From NCBI GenBank assembly GCA_026391455.1, contig JAPLEH010000074.1, forward strand, positions 44,459 through 108,458: a stretch of DNA of 64,000 nucleotides, in the 5' to 3' direction. The stretch is from Bacteroidota bacterium. Its GTDB lineage: Bacteria; Bacteroidota; Bacteroidia; Chitinophagales; Chitinophagaceae. Every line of letters begins with the position of its first letter. Within the stretch, counting starts at the first letter, position 1. The translations under genes were made by a program, and so were the position numbers. The notes beneath the pieces are model-generated. The model saw only the letters and a program-made list of their open reading frames with translations. It was not told where the DNA came from and made no database searches. Shown one piece after another: positions 26,626 to 36,944 of this stretch.

Positions 26626-27897
26626 TTAATCTGCAATTAATAATTTCCGTATACGTGAATTACCAAAGTCACATATAAAGACCGCGTTATTTGCAAAATC
26701 TCCACAAATTGCGAGAGGCGCGTCGAAGCCTGCTGCGGCTCCCGTGCCATCTGCATTGCCGCTGCTTCCTGCCATCGTTGTTACCACTCCGGCTGAGGTG
26801 ATCTTCCGAATCTTATTATTGTACGCATCAGCGATATACAAGTTGCCATTGGCATCCACCGTAATGCCTGCCGGAAATCTAAAGGTGGCAGCCGCACCCG
26901 TACCGTCAGCCGCACCCGCTGTACCGGCAGTGCCAGCTATTACTGTCGCAACTCCTGCTGATGTGTATTTCACGATACGATGATTGGAGTATTCAGTGGT
27001 ATACAAATTATTCGCGGCATCCACGGCTATTCCAAAAATATACGTGGATCCGGGATTTTGAAAAGTAGTAACCACACCGGCCGGTGTTACTTTACGGATA
27101 AGACCATTGATATAATCTGCCACAAAAATATTACCGGATGCATCAGCAGCCAGACCCAGCGGTTCATTGAAGCTGGCCGCTGCGCCGGTACCATTGGTAT
27201 TGCCTGCTGTTCCGTTGCCAGCCAATGTAGTTACCACACCGGCTGCAGTTATTTTACGGATAGCATGATTGATCCGGTCACCCACATATAAATTACCACT
27301 TGCATCAATGGTAATGCAATAAGGCTGATTGAATTTTGCAGCAGCGCCGGTTCCATCCTGGAAACCCACTGTACTGCCCGCAAAAGTTGTTACCACTCCG
27401 GATGCCGTTATCTTACGGATCTTATGGTTATCCCGGTCGCAAACAAAGAAATTTCCGGATGCATCTTTTACGATGCCACTGGGAAGGTTAAACTGTGCTG
27501 CTAAGCCGGTACCATCCGCATAGCCGCCTGATCCTCCGGCAAACGTAGATACATAACCCACACCCTGGTAAGTAAATACCGGACCGGTTACCTGTGTTCC
27601 ATTCTTTTCCACTTTTACAGCACCCGTACCTGCTGCGGTGGGTACGGTAGCCGTAATGGTGCTACCGGTTGCTGTTTGAACCGTGCCCTGTACCCCGTTA
27701 AAATATACTTTTAGTACACCCGTGTTCGTACCAAAATCGGTACCCGTGATCGTTACTACTGTACTCTTTGGGCCGCTGCTGGGGCTGATAGAAGCAATCG
27801 TGGGAACAGGATCCGGCGTGGGGACAGGTGTGTCATCTTTTTTACAGGATACAAGGAGAAGGAGAATGCCTGCGAGGGCAGAAAGTGTTTTTTTCAT
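26626..27897 (-). CDS. IPT/TIG plus NHL beta-propeller lipoprotein
   Basis: This is a lipoprotein of 423 residues. The signal peptide ends LLLVSC (Cys18), followed by KKDD and a Pro/Thr linker. An IPT/TIG Ig-like domain covers about residues 33-112 (SPSSGPKSTVVTITGTDFG). The rest is a beta-propeller of about five or six NHL repeats, each near 55 residues with the pattern DGTGAAAxF, P.GI..DASGN.YV.D, H.IRKIT, GVVTT.AG. Propellers of this type bind proteins or sugars; no catalytic residues are evident. It is a stand-alone gene, probably at the cell surface. Confidence 0.85.
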   Translation of the reverse strand: MKKTLSALAGILLLLVSCKKDDTPVPTPDPVPTIASISPSSGPKSTVVTITGTDFGTNTGVLKVYFNGVQGTVQTATGSTITATVPTAAGTGAVKVEKNGTQVTGPVFTYQGVGYVSTFAGGSGGYADGTGLAAQFNLPSGIVKDASGNFFVCDRDNHKIRKITASGVVTTFAGSTVGFQDGTGAAAKFNQPYCITIDASGNLYVGDRINHAIRKITAAGVVTTLAGNGTAGNTNGTGAAASFNEPLGLAADASGNIFVADYINGLIRKVTPAGVVTTFQNPGSTYIFGIAVDAANNLYTTEYSNHRIVKYTSAGVATVIAGTAGTAGAADGTGAAATFRFPAGITVDANGNLYIADAYNNKIRKITSAGVVTTMAGSSGNADGTGAAAGFDAPLAICGDFANNAVFICDFGNSRIRKLLIAD

Positions 27898-28063
27898 GTG
27901 TTATAGTTTAGTTTAAAAGGGAAGCCGGTTATGATTGCAGGTATAAAAATAGAGTAGGGGTAATTCCCTATTTTACGGGATGTATAGTTGAAGAAGATCA
28001 ATTAGTAATTGATTGCCTGTAGCAAACAAGTGAGGTTCGCTTTCCTGTCTGTTGGACCATTTG

Positions 28064-28098
28064 CAAAAAAAAACCGCTCCGCAAATGCGGAACGGTTT
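28064..28098 (-). terminator. intrinsic terminator after glnN
   Basis: Thirteen-base arms (28071-28083 and 28086-28098, one mismatch) are followed on the minus strand by a run of U. It lies 27 bases after the glutamine synthetase stop. Confidence 0.85.
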
Positions 28099-28124
28099 CA
28101 TTGTATGTAAGCAGTGTGTAAAGA

Positions 28125-30314
28125 CTAACGGAGGAACAGCATTTCCCGGTATTTGGGAAGATACCATTCACGGTCGTCTACCAGCAGTTCCAGTTTATCT
28201 ACATGATAACGGATCTCATCAAAGTATGCATCCTTTACCTGGCTCTGGTAAGCGATGGCCTTGGTGCGGGTATTGTCCATATTGTTGCACACCTTGCGGG
28301 CCTCGATCATTTTTTCCACGAGGTCACTCGTTTTGGAAATATGCTCGGATATTTTTTCCAGTATCTGTTTCTGATTGGCGAAAGCGGCTTCATTCAGTCC
28401 TGCCTCTTTCAACCCTTTGATATTATTGGCGAGCAGGTTCTGATAACGGATCGCAGCAGGGAGTACATGGCTGGTGGCCAGTTCGCCCATTACACGGCTT
28501 TCGATCTGTACTTTCTTGATGTATTTCTCCAGTTCAATCTCGTGTCTGGCTTCCAGTTCAGAATGGCTGTAGATATGATTATTTTCAAATAAGGCCTTTG
28601 CCTTTTCTGTTACCATTGCATCAAGTGCCAAAGGAGTTGTTTTTACATTGGGCAACCCTCTTTTCTCGGCTTCTTTTTCCCAGGCAGCACTGTAGCCATC
28701 GCCTTCAAACAATACTTTCTCGCTGGCCACAATATACTGGCGGATGATATGCATGATGGCGATCTCTTTCTTCTCACCTTTCTCGATCAGCGCATCCACT
28801 TCTTTCTTGAATTGTTTCAGTGTTTCCGCCATAATGGTGTTCAGCACCGTCATGGGGTTGGCACAGTTGGCGGTGGAACCTACAGCGCGGAATTCAAATT
28901 TATTACCGGTAAAGGCAAATGGTGAAGTCCGGTTACGGTCCGTATTATCCATCAGCAATTCAGGAATGCTCTTGTGGATATCGATCTTCAGCATGCTTTC
29001 ATCGGTCTCATCCATTTTATCGGATACCCTTTCTTTTACATCATTGAGCACTTTGCTCAGGTACTGCCCGGTAAATACAGAAATGATGGCAGGAGGCGCT
29101 TCGTTGGCACCCAGGCGGTGATCGTTCGGTGCCGAAGCGATTGATGCACGTAATACATCTGCATAATCATGCACGGCTTTGATGGTGTTCACAAAGAACG
29201 TAAGGAACATCAGGTTGGTCTTCGGCGTTTTGCCTGGAGCCAGCAGGTTCACACCGGTATCGGTGGCCATGCTCCAGTTGTTGTGCTTACCACTTCCGTT
29301 GATACCGGCAAATGGTTTTTCATGCAGCAATACGCGCAGGTGATGGCGGCGTGCCACCCGGTCCATAATATCCATCAACAACGAGTTGTGGTCTACGGCT
29401 ACACTCACTTCTTCAAAAATAGGCGCGCACTCAAACTGTGCGGGTGCCACTTCGTTGTGACGGGTGCGCAGCGGAATACCGAGTTTGTAGGCTTCGGTTT
29501 CAAAATCGCGCATATAGGCATACACTCTTTCAGGAATAGATCCGAAATAGTGATCTTCCAATTGCTGGTTCTTGGCAGATGAGTGGCCATATACGGTACG
29601 ACCGGTCATTACCAGATCAGGACGTGCATTGAACAACGCTTCATCCACTACAAAATATTCCTGTTCCCAACCGAGCGTGGCGGTAACGCGGGTTACATTT
29701 TTATCGAAATAGTTACATACATCCACCGCGGCTTTGTTCAATGAATCAAGGGCTTTCAGCAGGGGTGCTTTATAGTCGAGTGATTCGCCGGTGTATGAAA
29801 CGAAAATGGTGGGTATGCACAAAGTTTTGCCCTGTCCGATCTCCATGATAAAGGGAGGAGAAGAAGGATCCCAGGCGGTATATCCTCTGGCTTCAAATGT
29901 GGCCCTTAAACCACCACTGGGAAACGAAGAAGCATCGGGCTCCTGCTGTACCAGTGAATCTCCTTCAAATTGCTCAATCGGGGTTCCATCACTTTTCAGC
30001 GTAAAGAATGAATCATGTTTTTCCGCGGTGGTACCGGTGAGCGGTTGAAACCAGTGTGTAAAGTGAGTAACACCTTTGGCTTCGGCCCAGGCACGAATGC
30101 CATTGGCGATCTGGTTGGCCACCGCACGGTCGATTTTCTGACCAGCTTTAATAGAAGCCTGTAAGCTTTTATAAGCTTCATCACTTAAATACTCCCGGGC
30201 TGTCTTCAGCGTAAACACATTACTGCCAAAGATGCCGGTGATCTTGACGGCGCCCTCCACCTTTACTTCAGGATTGGAGGACAGGTTGTTAATTGCATTA
30301 AAGCGGAGTGACAT
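28125..30314 (-). CDS. glnN: glutamine synthetase type III
   Basis: This enzyme makes glutamine from glutamate, ammonia and ATP. The 729-residue length from the ATG at 30314 is typical of type III (GSIII), the long form found in Bacteroidetes and cyanobacteria, and far from the 440-470 of types I and II. Visible signatures are HFTHWFQPLTG, the LGWEQEYFVVD block, RHNEVAPAQFE, the LHEKPFAGINGSGKHNNWS motif and NRTSPFAFTGNKFEFRAVG. GSIII forms dodecamers. The frame could start seven codons earlier (30335), but MSLRFNAI is the expected beginning. It is a single-gene unit. Confidence 0.97.
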   Translation of the reverse strand: MSLRFNAINNLSSNPEVKVEGAVKITGIFGSNVFTLKTAREYLSDEAYKSLQASIKAGQKIDRAVANQIANGIRAWAEAKGVTHFTHWFQPLTGTTAEKHDSFFTLKSDGTPIEQFEGDSLVQQEPDASSFPSGGLRATFEARGYTAWDPSSPPFIMEIGQGKTLCIPTIFVSYTGESLDYKAPLLKALDSLNKAAVDVCNYFDKNVTRVTATLGWEQEYFVVDEALFNARPDLVMTGRTVYGHSSAKNQQLEDHYFGSIPERVYAYMRDFETEAYKLGIPLRTRHNEVAPAQFECAPIFEEVSVAVDHNSLLMDIMDRVARRHHLRVLLHEKPFAGINGSGKHNNWSMATDTGVNLLAPGKTPKTNLMFLTFFVNTIKAVHDYADVLRASIASAPNDHRLGANEAPPAIISVFTGQYLSKVLNDVKERVSDKMDETDESMLKIDIHKSIPELLMDNTDRNRTSPFAFTGNKFEFRAVGSTANCANPMTVLNTIMAETLKQFKKEVDALIEKGEKKEIAIMHIIRQYIVASEKVLFEGDGYSAAWEKEAEKRGLPNVKTTPLALDAMVTEKAKALFENNHIYSHSELEARHEIELEKYIKKVQIESRVMGELATSHVLPAAIRYQNLLANNIKGLKEAGLNEAAFANQKQILEKISEHISKTSDLVEKMIEARKVCNNMDNTRTKAIAYQSQVKDAYFDEIRYHVDKLELLVDDREWYLPKYREMLFLR

Positions 30315-30453
30315 GTGAATATAATTTTTCTGCAAAACAAAGGTTTTGGCAGTAGTATTCCAATTTTTTCTGCAATTAATGGGGAAAAACTGTGCTAAAT
30401 GTGGGAAAGCAGGTCAAATATCAGGGTAATGGCCTGAAAAAATAAATATTATA

Positions 30454-31746
30454 TTATTTTTTAATTCCATTGAAAAACAGCTTATAAACCCGATCCCAAT
30501 CCGTACGGGCAATCATCGGCACCACCAGCAAAGGAATGATCACGCTCCGGTAGCGTACGATGGCCCCGAGATTATTGACGCTGAAGCCGATACCCAGCAG
30601 GAGCGAAAATGAAAAGAAAGCACAGAAATAAATAAGATTACGGGACCGGGTACCCTTTTGCCGGAAAAACAAAAAAAGTAAGAAAAGTAATAGCAGGGCA
30701 TTGATCTCAATAGCTGCCGCCAGCGAAAGAATATGGTGTACATCACTGGGATAGGGCCTGATGGTGGACAGCGTGATTGCCTGTGGGGTATTGAGTAAAA
30801 AACTCCCGGCCGTAGGTTCCAGTTCTTTGATGGGTACGGAAGTGGCCCCCTTGATCTGCATAAATTCCTTTTGCTTCGACACTACGGCCTGCGGAAAATC
30901 CAGTTTGGGATTGATATAACGGGCCGTAAAAAATACTACGGACCCGATAATATATAACGAAGCAAAAATGGCCAATCCATATTTAGGCCAGCGGTTGGCC
31001 AGCAGCCAGGTAAGGATAGCCGGTAATATAAGAACGAATAAAAAGTTGCGAAGCGTAAGCAACAACAAAAGGCCAAAGAGCAGCATCAGCAATCGTTTCC
31101 AGCCCAGCTTTTTTTGTTGCGTGGCAAAATAAACCACGTAAGTGATCAGACTGATACCCGTGAATATGAGACCTTCCTTATGCAAACCGCTGGTCCAGTA
31201 AATAAAGGAAGGCACCAGGAAAGCTGCAATCGTGATCGCGTTTTTCTTACCGGGTATGGCATGCGCCATTACGCGGTAAATACATACCGGCCCCATCAGA
31301 GTGATGAACGAATAGAAAATAACATTGACATAATAATGACCAAAACTGAATATGTTGAAAATGGAAAGGATCTTGATAAAGAAATTCCCTTTCAGATCGT
31401 TCCAATAGGAATTGCCCGAGTTGAGAATACTGCCTACACTTCCTTCGTAGGTATTATGAAAAAGGTTGGTAAAATATTCACCGGGATTGGTGCTGAGCAG
31501 GTGGTATTCGGAAATGCTTTCCCCGTGATAACTCCAGGTATCGTACATCTGCGCCAGGCCGCCATAATAGGTGCCGATCCAGCCATAAAAGATACCGGCC
31601 ATTATTTTGATCAGGAAAAGAATGATGAGTTGGGGCTTGCTCAATCCGGTTTGCGTAAAGAATTTTACTTTGGTCACAAGCCAGGCAAACAGTACCAGAT
31701 AGGCAACAAAAAGCAAATACTCCAACGCAGAAAGTTTATTCCGCAA
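30454..31746 (-). CDS. polytopic membrane protein, possible polysaccharide polymerase-like
   Basis: This is a 430-residue integral membrane protein with about nine to eleven predicted spans, starting with two near residues 10-30 and 40-62. A loop near 75-125 is rich in Tyr, Asn and Gly. The architecture is like Wzy/EpsG-type O-antigen or exopolysaccharide polymerases and some GT-C glycosyltransferases, but I see no decisive motif, so the function is unknown. It is divergent from purL with 148 bases between starts. Not obviously in an operon with glnN, since about 140 bases separate them. Confidence 0.55.
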   Translation of the reverse strand: MRNKLSALEYLLFVAYLVLFAWLVTKVKFFTQTGLSKPQLIILFLIKIMAGIFYGWIGTYYGGLAQMYDTWSYHGESISEYHLLSTNPGEYFTNLFHNTYEGSVGSILNSGNSYWNDLKGNFFIKILSIFNIFSFGHYYVNVIFYSFITLMGPVCIYRVMAHAIPGKKNAITIAAFLVPSFIYWTSGLHKEGLIFTGISLITYVVYFATQQKKLGWKRLLMLLFGLLLLLTLRNFLFVLILPAILTWLLANRWPKYGLAIFASLYIIGSVVFFTARYINPKLDFPQAVVSKQKEFMQIKGATSVPIKELEPTAGSFLLNTPQAITLSTIRPYPSDVHHILSLAAAIEINALLLLFLLFLFFRQKGTRSRNLIYFCAFFSFSLLLGIGFSVNNLGAIVRYRSVIIPLLVVPMIARTDWDRVYKLFFNGIKK

Positions 31747-31818
31747 TAATAGCCAATTATGTTGTGATTGTCAGCATAAAGTTGACAAGTTTTGATGCGC
31801 AGGCTCAACCGCATCCTT

Positions 31819-31827
31819 TAACTTTGC
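31819..31827 (+). promoter_or_regulatory. purL -7 promoter box
   Basis: TAACTTTGC fits the Bacteroidetes -7 consensus. A TTTG at 31791-31794 is 24 bases upstream, slightly long for a -33 partner. The box is about 68 bases before the purL start. Confidence 0.55.
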
Positions 31828-31894
31828 AGCCTGTTCTCCGCCTCCCGTTTGGAGATGATTATTAGCTGGTTTAAAAAAAGATTAAAACATTTTC

Positions 31895-34141
31895 ATGGAA
31901 GTAACTGTAAAGACTGCCGAACAGCTCCGGTTGACTGCAGCGGAATTTGAACTCATCAAACAAAAACTGGGACGAACGCCCAATTTCAATGAACTCTGTG
32001 CTTTTTCCGGAATGTGGAGTGAGCATTGCAGTTATAAGAATTCCATAAAATGGCTGAAGACCCTTCCCCGCGAAGGAGGCCGTATGCTGGTAAAAGCGGG
32101 TGAAGAAAATGCCGGTCTCATGGATATCGGCGACGGATTAGGCGTCGTATTTAAAATTGAATCACATAATCACCCCTCAGCCATTGAACCCTTTCAGGGG
32201 GCAGCCACCGGCGTGGGAGGTATACACCGCGATATATTTACGATGGGTGCCCGGCCCATCGCATCATTGAACTCTTTGCGCTTTGGTAATCTCGCCGAAG
32301 CCAAAACACAACATCTCCTGGCCGGAGTGGTGCATGGTATCGGGCATTATGGTAATTGTTTTGGAGTGCCAACGGTAGGCGGCGAAATTTATTTTGATCA
32401 ATGCTATCATACCAATCCCCTGGTGAATGCCATGAGTGTGGGTATCGTAAAAGCCGGGGAGACCGTATCGGCCACCGCTACCGGCACCGGAAATCCCGTA
32501 ATGTTTGTGGGCAGTGCCACGGGTAAAGATGGTATCGGCGGTGCCTCCTTTGCATCTGCCGATATTACTGCAGAAAGTACACAGGAATTACCTGCTGTAC
32601 AGGTGGGTGATCCCTTTCAGGAAAAGAAATTACTCGAAGCCTGCCTCGAAGTAATACAAACCGGCGCCGTAGTGGGTATGCAGGATATGGGTGCAGCCGG
32701 TATCATTTGCTCTACTGCAGAAATGAGTGCAAAGGGAGAAGTGGGTATGCGTATCGATCTCGATAAAGTACCTACCCGGCATTCTGCTGCCGGAGGCAAT
32801 GGTATGAAAACCTGGGAACTGCTGCTGAGCGAAAGCCAGGAACGTATGCTGCTCGTGGCACAGAAAGGACGTGAAGAAGAAGTGAAAAAAGTATTTGAAA
32901 AATGGGACCTGCCCTGTTCCGTGATCGGGGAAGTAACGGATGACGGCATTCTTAATTTTTATATGAACGGGCAACTGGATGCATCCATACCTGCACATGA
33001 ACTGGTACTCGGTGGAGGCGCTCCGCAATATGATCGCGAATACCGTGAGCCGGATTATTTTGCCGAGATCAAAAAATATGATGCATCAGCGATTCCCGTT
33101 CCCACTAATCTGAAAGCAGTGGCGGAACAATTAATACAATTACCTTCTATCGCCTCCAAACGCTGGATATATAATCAGTATGATAGCATGGTGGGTACGA
33201 ATAATGCTACTACGAATGCACCTTCGGATGCACCAGTGGTATTGATAAAAGGAAGCAAGAAGGCATTGGCCGTAACGACCGATTGCAACAGCCGCTATGT
33301 TTTTGCTGATCCATACAAAGGTGCAATGATCGCTGTAAGCGAAGCAGCCCGCAATATTGTGTGCAGTGGCGGATTACCGTTGGGCGTTACCAACTGTCTC
33401 AATTTCGGAAACCCCTATGACCCGCAGGTTTACTACCAGTTTGTACACGCTATCAAAGGAATGGGCGAAGCCTGCCGCAAATTTGATACGCCTGTTACCG
33501 GAGGAAATGTGAGTTTCTATAATCAGAATCCCGACGGACCCGTATATCCCACACCTACCATTGGTATGGTGGGTTTACTGGAAGACATCGCAGATAAGAT
33601 GACACTCGACTTCAAAGAAGAAGGCGATATCATTTATATAGTGGGAAAAAGTACCGGCGATATTGCCTCTTCGCAGTATGCCGCCAAAATTGGTGGCGTG
33701 GAATATTCGCCTGCTCCGCATTTTGATATCGAAGAAGAGTTTGCACTGCAACAAAAAGTAGCCGCACTCATTAAAGCCGGACTTATTAAGTCGGCACATG
33801 ATACCAGTGAAGGCGGATTGTTCATCAACTTATGTGAATCTGGTTTCAACCGGGGGCTTGGATTTTCCATACAAACCGCCCCGGGTATCCGCAAAGATGC
33901 TTTCCTCTATGGAGAAGGGCAGAGCCGGGTGGTGGTAACGGTGGCACTGGGTGCCATGCTGGCCTTCGAACAATTCATGGGCGATCATCCCTTTGAAAAA
34001 ATAGGTGTGGTGAGCAGTGGTGAAATGGTAGTGGATGGCGATTTCTGGGGCGATATTGACTGGTGGCAGGATAAATATGATACATCCATAGAAAATCATT
34101 TATCCAAAGAAGAAGCAGGTTCAGCATTACATACAATCTGA
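31895..34141 (+). CDS. purL: phosphoribosylformylglycinamidine synthase subunit PurL
   Basis: This is the synthetase subunit of the fourth step of purine synthesis, converting FGAR to FGAM with ATP and ammonia supplied by PurQ. At 748 residues it is the small PurL form, which needs separate PurS and PurQ subunits; neither gene is in this window. Signatures include MWSEHCSYKNS near the N terminus, KIESHNHPSAIEPFQGAATGVGG, and DMGAAGIICSTAEM, with the second half repeating the AIRS-type fold (NCLNFGNPYDP; HDTSEGGL). It is followed after three bases by hldD. Confidence 0.97.
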   Translation: MEVTVKTAEQLRLTAAEFELIKQKLGRTPNFNELCAFSGMWSEHCSYKNSIKWLKTLPREGGRMLVKAGEENAGLMDIGDGLGVVFKIESHNHPSAIEPFQGAATGVGGIHRDIFTMGARPIASLNSLRFGNLAEAKTQHLLAGVVHGIGHYGNCFGVPTVGGEIYFDQCYHTNPLVNAMSVGIVKAGETVSATATGTGNPVMFVGSATGKDGIGGASFASADITAESTQELPAVQVGDPFQEKKLLEACLEVIQTGAVVGMQDMGAAGIICSTAEMSAKGEVGMRIDLDKVPTRHSAAGGNGMKTWELLLSESQERMLLVAQKGREEEVKKVFEKWDLPCSVIGEVTDDGILNFYMNGQLDASIPAHELVLGGGAPQYDREYREPDYFAEIKKYDASAIPVPTNLKAVAEQLIQLPSIASKRWIYNQYDSMVGTNNATTNAPSDAPVVLIKGSKKALAVTTDCNSRYVFADPYKGAMIAVSEAARNIVCSGGLPLGVTNCLNFGNPYDPQVYYQFVHAIKGMGEACRKFDTPVTGGNVSFYNQNPDGPVYPTPTIGMVGLLEDIADKMTLDFKEEGDIIYIVGKSTGDIASSQYAAKIGGVEYSPAPHFDIEEEFALQQKVAALIKAGLIKSAHDTSEGGLFINLCESGFNRGLGFSIQTAPGIRKDAFLYGEGQSRVVVTVALGAMLAFEQFMGDHPFEKIGVVSSGEMVVDGDFWGDIDWWQDKYDTSIENHLSKEEAGSALHTI

Positions 34142-34144
34142 TGC

Positions 34145-35125
34145 ATGGAAACAAATAAAACGATCTTACTCACGGGTGCGGCTGGATTTATTGGCAGCTA
34201 CCTGTTGGGTTTTCTTAATAAAAAAGGATTCACACAGCTCATCATTGCAGATGATTTCAGTGAGGAAGATAAATGGTTCAACTTTGAAGAGAAGCAATTC
34301 ATCGCCAAAGTGGATCGTGAGCAATTGTTTGACTGGCTGAAGGAAAATGATCCTGCGATTGATGTAGTGTTACACCTCGGCGCACGTACCGATACTACAG
34401 AGTTTGATTACAGCATCCACCAGCGCCTGAACGTGGAGTATTCACAGCAAATATGGCATTACTGTACACAAAAACAAATCCCCCTGATCTACGCTTCTTC
34501 TGCTGCCACCTACGGCAGCGGGGAGTACGGGTATAAAGACGATCATGCCATCGTGGAGCAATTGCAGCCGCTGAATCCCTATGGTGTATCGAAGAATGAA
34601 TTTGATAAATGGGCGTTACAACAAAGCGCGGCGCCTCCGTTTTGGGCCGGGTTGAAATTTTTCAATGTATATGGTCCCAATGAATATCATAAGGAGCGCA
34701 TGGCCAGTGTGATCTTTCATTCCTACAACCAGATCAAAAAAACAGGGAAAGTAAAATTGTTTCGCTCTCACCGCCCTGATTATAAAGACGGGCAACAGCT
34801 CCGCGATTTTATATATGTAAAAGATGTGGCAAAAGTTTGTTGCTGGCTGATGGATCTTCCGGTTGAATCGGGTTTATATAACCTGGGTACCGGTAAGGCC
34901 CGCAGTTTTGAAGACCTCGCACGCGCCACCTTCGCCGGAATGGGCAAGGAGCCGGTGATCGAATACATCGATATGCCCGAAGATATCCGCGACAAATACC
35001 AATACTTCACCGAAGCCGATATGCAGAAACTGCAGCAGGCCGGTTATACCGATTCCTTTTTTTCCCTCGAAGAAGGGGTGGGGGATTATGTAACTGAATT
35101 TTTAATGAAGCGGGCTTATTACTGA
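34145..35125 (+). CDS. hldD: ADP-L-glycero-D-manno-heptose 6-epimerase
   Basis: This enzyme makes the L,D-heptose precursor of lipopolysaccharide core. The 326-residue extended-SDR protein has the NAD(P)-binding GAAGFIGS near residue 11, the DDFSEEDKWFNF segment typical of HldD, the catalytic YGVSK motif, and the family-specific NVYGPNEYHKERMAS block. It starts three bases after the purL stop and so is probably translated from the same message, although the two functions are unrelated. Its length matches the family. Confidence 0.93.
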   Translation: METNKTILLTGAAGFIGSYLLGFLNKKGFTQLIIADDFSEEDKWFNFEEKQFIAKVDREQLFDWLKENDPAIDVVLHLGARTDTTEFDYSIHQRLNVEYSQQIWHYCTQKQIPLIYASSAATYGSGEYGYKDDHAIVEQLQPLNPYGVSKNEFDKWALQQSAAPPFWAGLKFFNVYGPNEYHKERMASVIFHSYNQIKKTGKVKLFRSHRPDYKDGQQLRDFIYVKDVAKVCCWLMDLPVESGLYNLGTGKARSFEDLARATFAGMGKEPVIEYIDMPEDIRDKYQYFTEADMQKLQQAGYTDSFFSLEEGVGDYVTEFLMKRAYY

Positions 35126-35227
35126 TCCTGTATCACTTTGTTTTAATCTATCTTTTCTATGTCCTCCTATGTGTTTCAAAAATACGGAGTTGAAATCCCA
35201 TTGACTTCGTCAAAAATGAACACACAT

Positions 35228-35253
35228 AAAAAAAAGAGCAACTTTCGCTGCTC
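35228..35253 (-). terminator. probable terminator after the fasciclin gene
   Basis: GAGCA and TGCTC form a short stem around a CTTTCG-type loop. On the minus strand it is followed by a run of eight U. The stem is short, but the U tract is strong. Confidence 0.55.
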
Positions 35254-35290
35254 CTTTGTTCGTCAACCACACAATGAAAAAGTATCGGAA

Positions 35291-35917
35291 TTATTTTTTC
35301 GGCATTAATACCGCATCAATCACATAAGTTACACCATTGCTGGAGATCACATCTGCGATGGTGATATTAGCCATACCGCCTTTAGCATCCGTTACACTCC
35401 ATTTGCCATCTTTATAGCCAATGGTCAGTTCTTCACCCTGTACGGTTTTCAGTTTTTGTCCGTCTTTCAGGTCGGTTGATTTTAATGCACCAGCAACTAC
35501 ATGGTAAGTGAGAATACCGGTAAGCGCAGCTTTCATTTCCGGCTTCAATAATTTATCAACAGTACCGGCGGGCAGTTTACCAAACGCTTCATTCGTGGGC
35601 GCAAATACAGTAAAAGGGCCTGCGCTTTTCAGTGTTTCCACCAGACCTGCTGCTTTTACGGCAGCTACCAGTGTAGTATGATCGGCAGAACCTGCTGCAT
35701 TATCCACAATATCTTTAGAAGCCACCATCATGGCACCACCCACCATTACACCATCTTCTTTTTTCATATCGCCGCCTTCCATTTTGTCCATTTTATCGGT
35801 CATGGCGGTATCTTCCATTTTGGTCTCTTTCTTTGTTTCACCACTGTTGGTGCAGGAAGCCATAGTAATCACTGCCAGGGCTGTAACAGCCAGCAATGAA
35901 ATTGTTTTTTGTTGCAT
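35291..35917 (-). CDS. fasciclin-domain lipoprotein
   Basis: This 208-residue lipoprotein has a signal peptide ending TMASC (Cys22), a Met/Lys/Asp/Glu-rich linker (about 28-60) and one fasciclin (FAS1) domain (about 65-206). The domain has both hallmark segments: FTVFAPTNEAFGKLP (H1 region) and LTYHVVAG, then the closing NGVTYVIDAVLMP. FAS1 domains mediate adhesion or carry small ligands. The linker repeats short units such as MEDTAMTDKMDKMEGGDMKK, which is unusual in its methionine content. Stand-alone gene. Confidence 0.9.
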   Translation of the reverse strand: MQQKTISLLAVTALAVITMASCTNSGETKKETKMEDTAMTDKMDKMEGGDMKKEDGVMVGGAMMVASKDIVDNAAGSADHTTLVAAVKAAGLVETLKSAGPFTVFAPTNEAFGKLPAGTVDKLLKPEMKAALTGILTYHVVAGALKSTDLKDGQKLKTVQGEELTIGYKDGKWSVTDAKGGMANITIADVISSNGVTYVIDAVLMPKK

Positions 35918-36082
35918 AAAAATTCTTTGATTTTGTTGATTAATGTCCTACATACGTAAGGTAGGCTCATCCGGATTGGAAAAGGGTTATTATTTTTTCT
36001 TGTTTCACGTAATGCCCGGATATACGAACAACTGTTCCACAATCGAATACTCCCGGGGTGTTATCTTTACAAAAACAAACAT

Positions 36083-36880
36083 ATGTCAAAGAAGATCGCG
36101 ATCATCGGAGGGGGCAACCTTGGGGCGTCCATTGCAGACGGGCTTATTGCCAGTGAATTCAGCCGGCCCGTGGAGATCAGTATTACCCGCCGGAATTTAG
36201 CCGCACTTAGCCGCTTTGCCGAAAGGGGCTGTATGGTTCATAGCGATAATAAAAAAGCCGTGCGCGAGAGCGAAGTGATCATTCTTGCCGTGAAGCCTTA
36301 CAATTATGCCGATGTGATCAAAGAAATAAAACCCCTGCTCAATCCGAAGAAGCACCTGGTGGTATCAGTGATCACCGGAGTATGGATCGAACAATTGCAA
36401 AAAGCCATCGGCAAACCCGTACCCGTGATCCGCGCTATGCCGAATACCGCGATCGCCATACAACAAAGCATGACTTGTCTGGCTCATGCCGGCGCTACCA
36501 CCGCACAGATCAGTTATATACAGGAATTATTCGATCAGTTGGGCCGTACCGCACTGATCGATGAAAAACTGATGGATGCTGCCACCGTACTCGGTGCATG
36601 CGGCACGGCCTATGCCATGCGCTATATCCGCGCCAATATACAGGGTGGTATCGAGATCGGTTTTGATGCAGTAACGGCTTCATTGATCGCCGCACAAACC
36701 ATCAAAGGCGCTGCCGAATTATTATTGGAAAAAGGAACGCATCCTGAACACGAGATCGATAAGGTAACCACACCGAAGGGCTGCACCATCGCCGGTCTCA
36801 ATGAAATGGAACACCAGGGCTTTAGTTCTTCGCTGATACGGGGATTGGTGGCGAGTTATAATAAGATTGTGAATAGTTGA
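36083..36880 (+). CDS. proC: pyrroline-5-carboxylate reductase
   Basis: This enzyme carries out the last step of proline synthesis, reducing 1-pyrroline-5-carboxylate with NAD(P)H. The 265-residue length is normal. The N terminus has the Rossmann motif GGGNLGASIADGL, followed by the NxxAxxxS-type segment, AVKPYNYADVIKEI, and the highly conserved MPNTAIAIQQSMTCLA block. The C-terminal dimerisation helices include DAVTASLIAAQTIKGAAELL and the signature TTPKGCTIAGLNEME. Single gene; a weak hairpin (about 36889-36905) separates it from the convergent gene. Confidence 0.95.
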   Translation: MSKKIAIIGGGNLGASIADGLIASEFSRPVEISITRRNLAALSRFAERGCMVHSDNKKAVRESEVIILAVKPYNYADVIKEIKPLLNPKKHLVVSVITGVWIEQLQKAIGKPVPVIRAMPNTAIAIQQSMTCLAHAGATTAQISYIQELFDQLGRTALIDEKLMDAATVLGACGTAYAMRYIRANIQGGIEIGFDAVTASLIAAQTIKGAAELLLEKGTHPEHEIDKVTTPKGCTIAGLNEMEHQGFSSSLIRGLVASYNKIVNS

Positions 36881-36944
36881 TAAGTAAAAGATGATAGTGC
36901 TTCACTATTAATATCGTTCTGAAAAGCTTATCCCCTTTTTATTT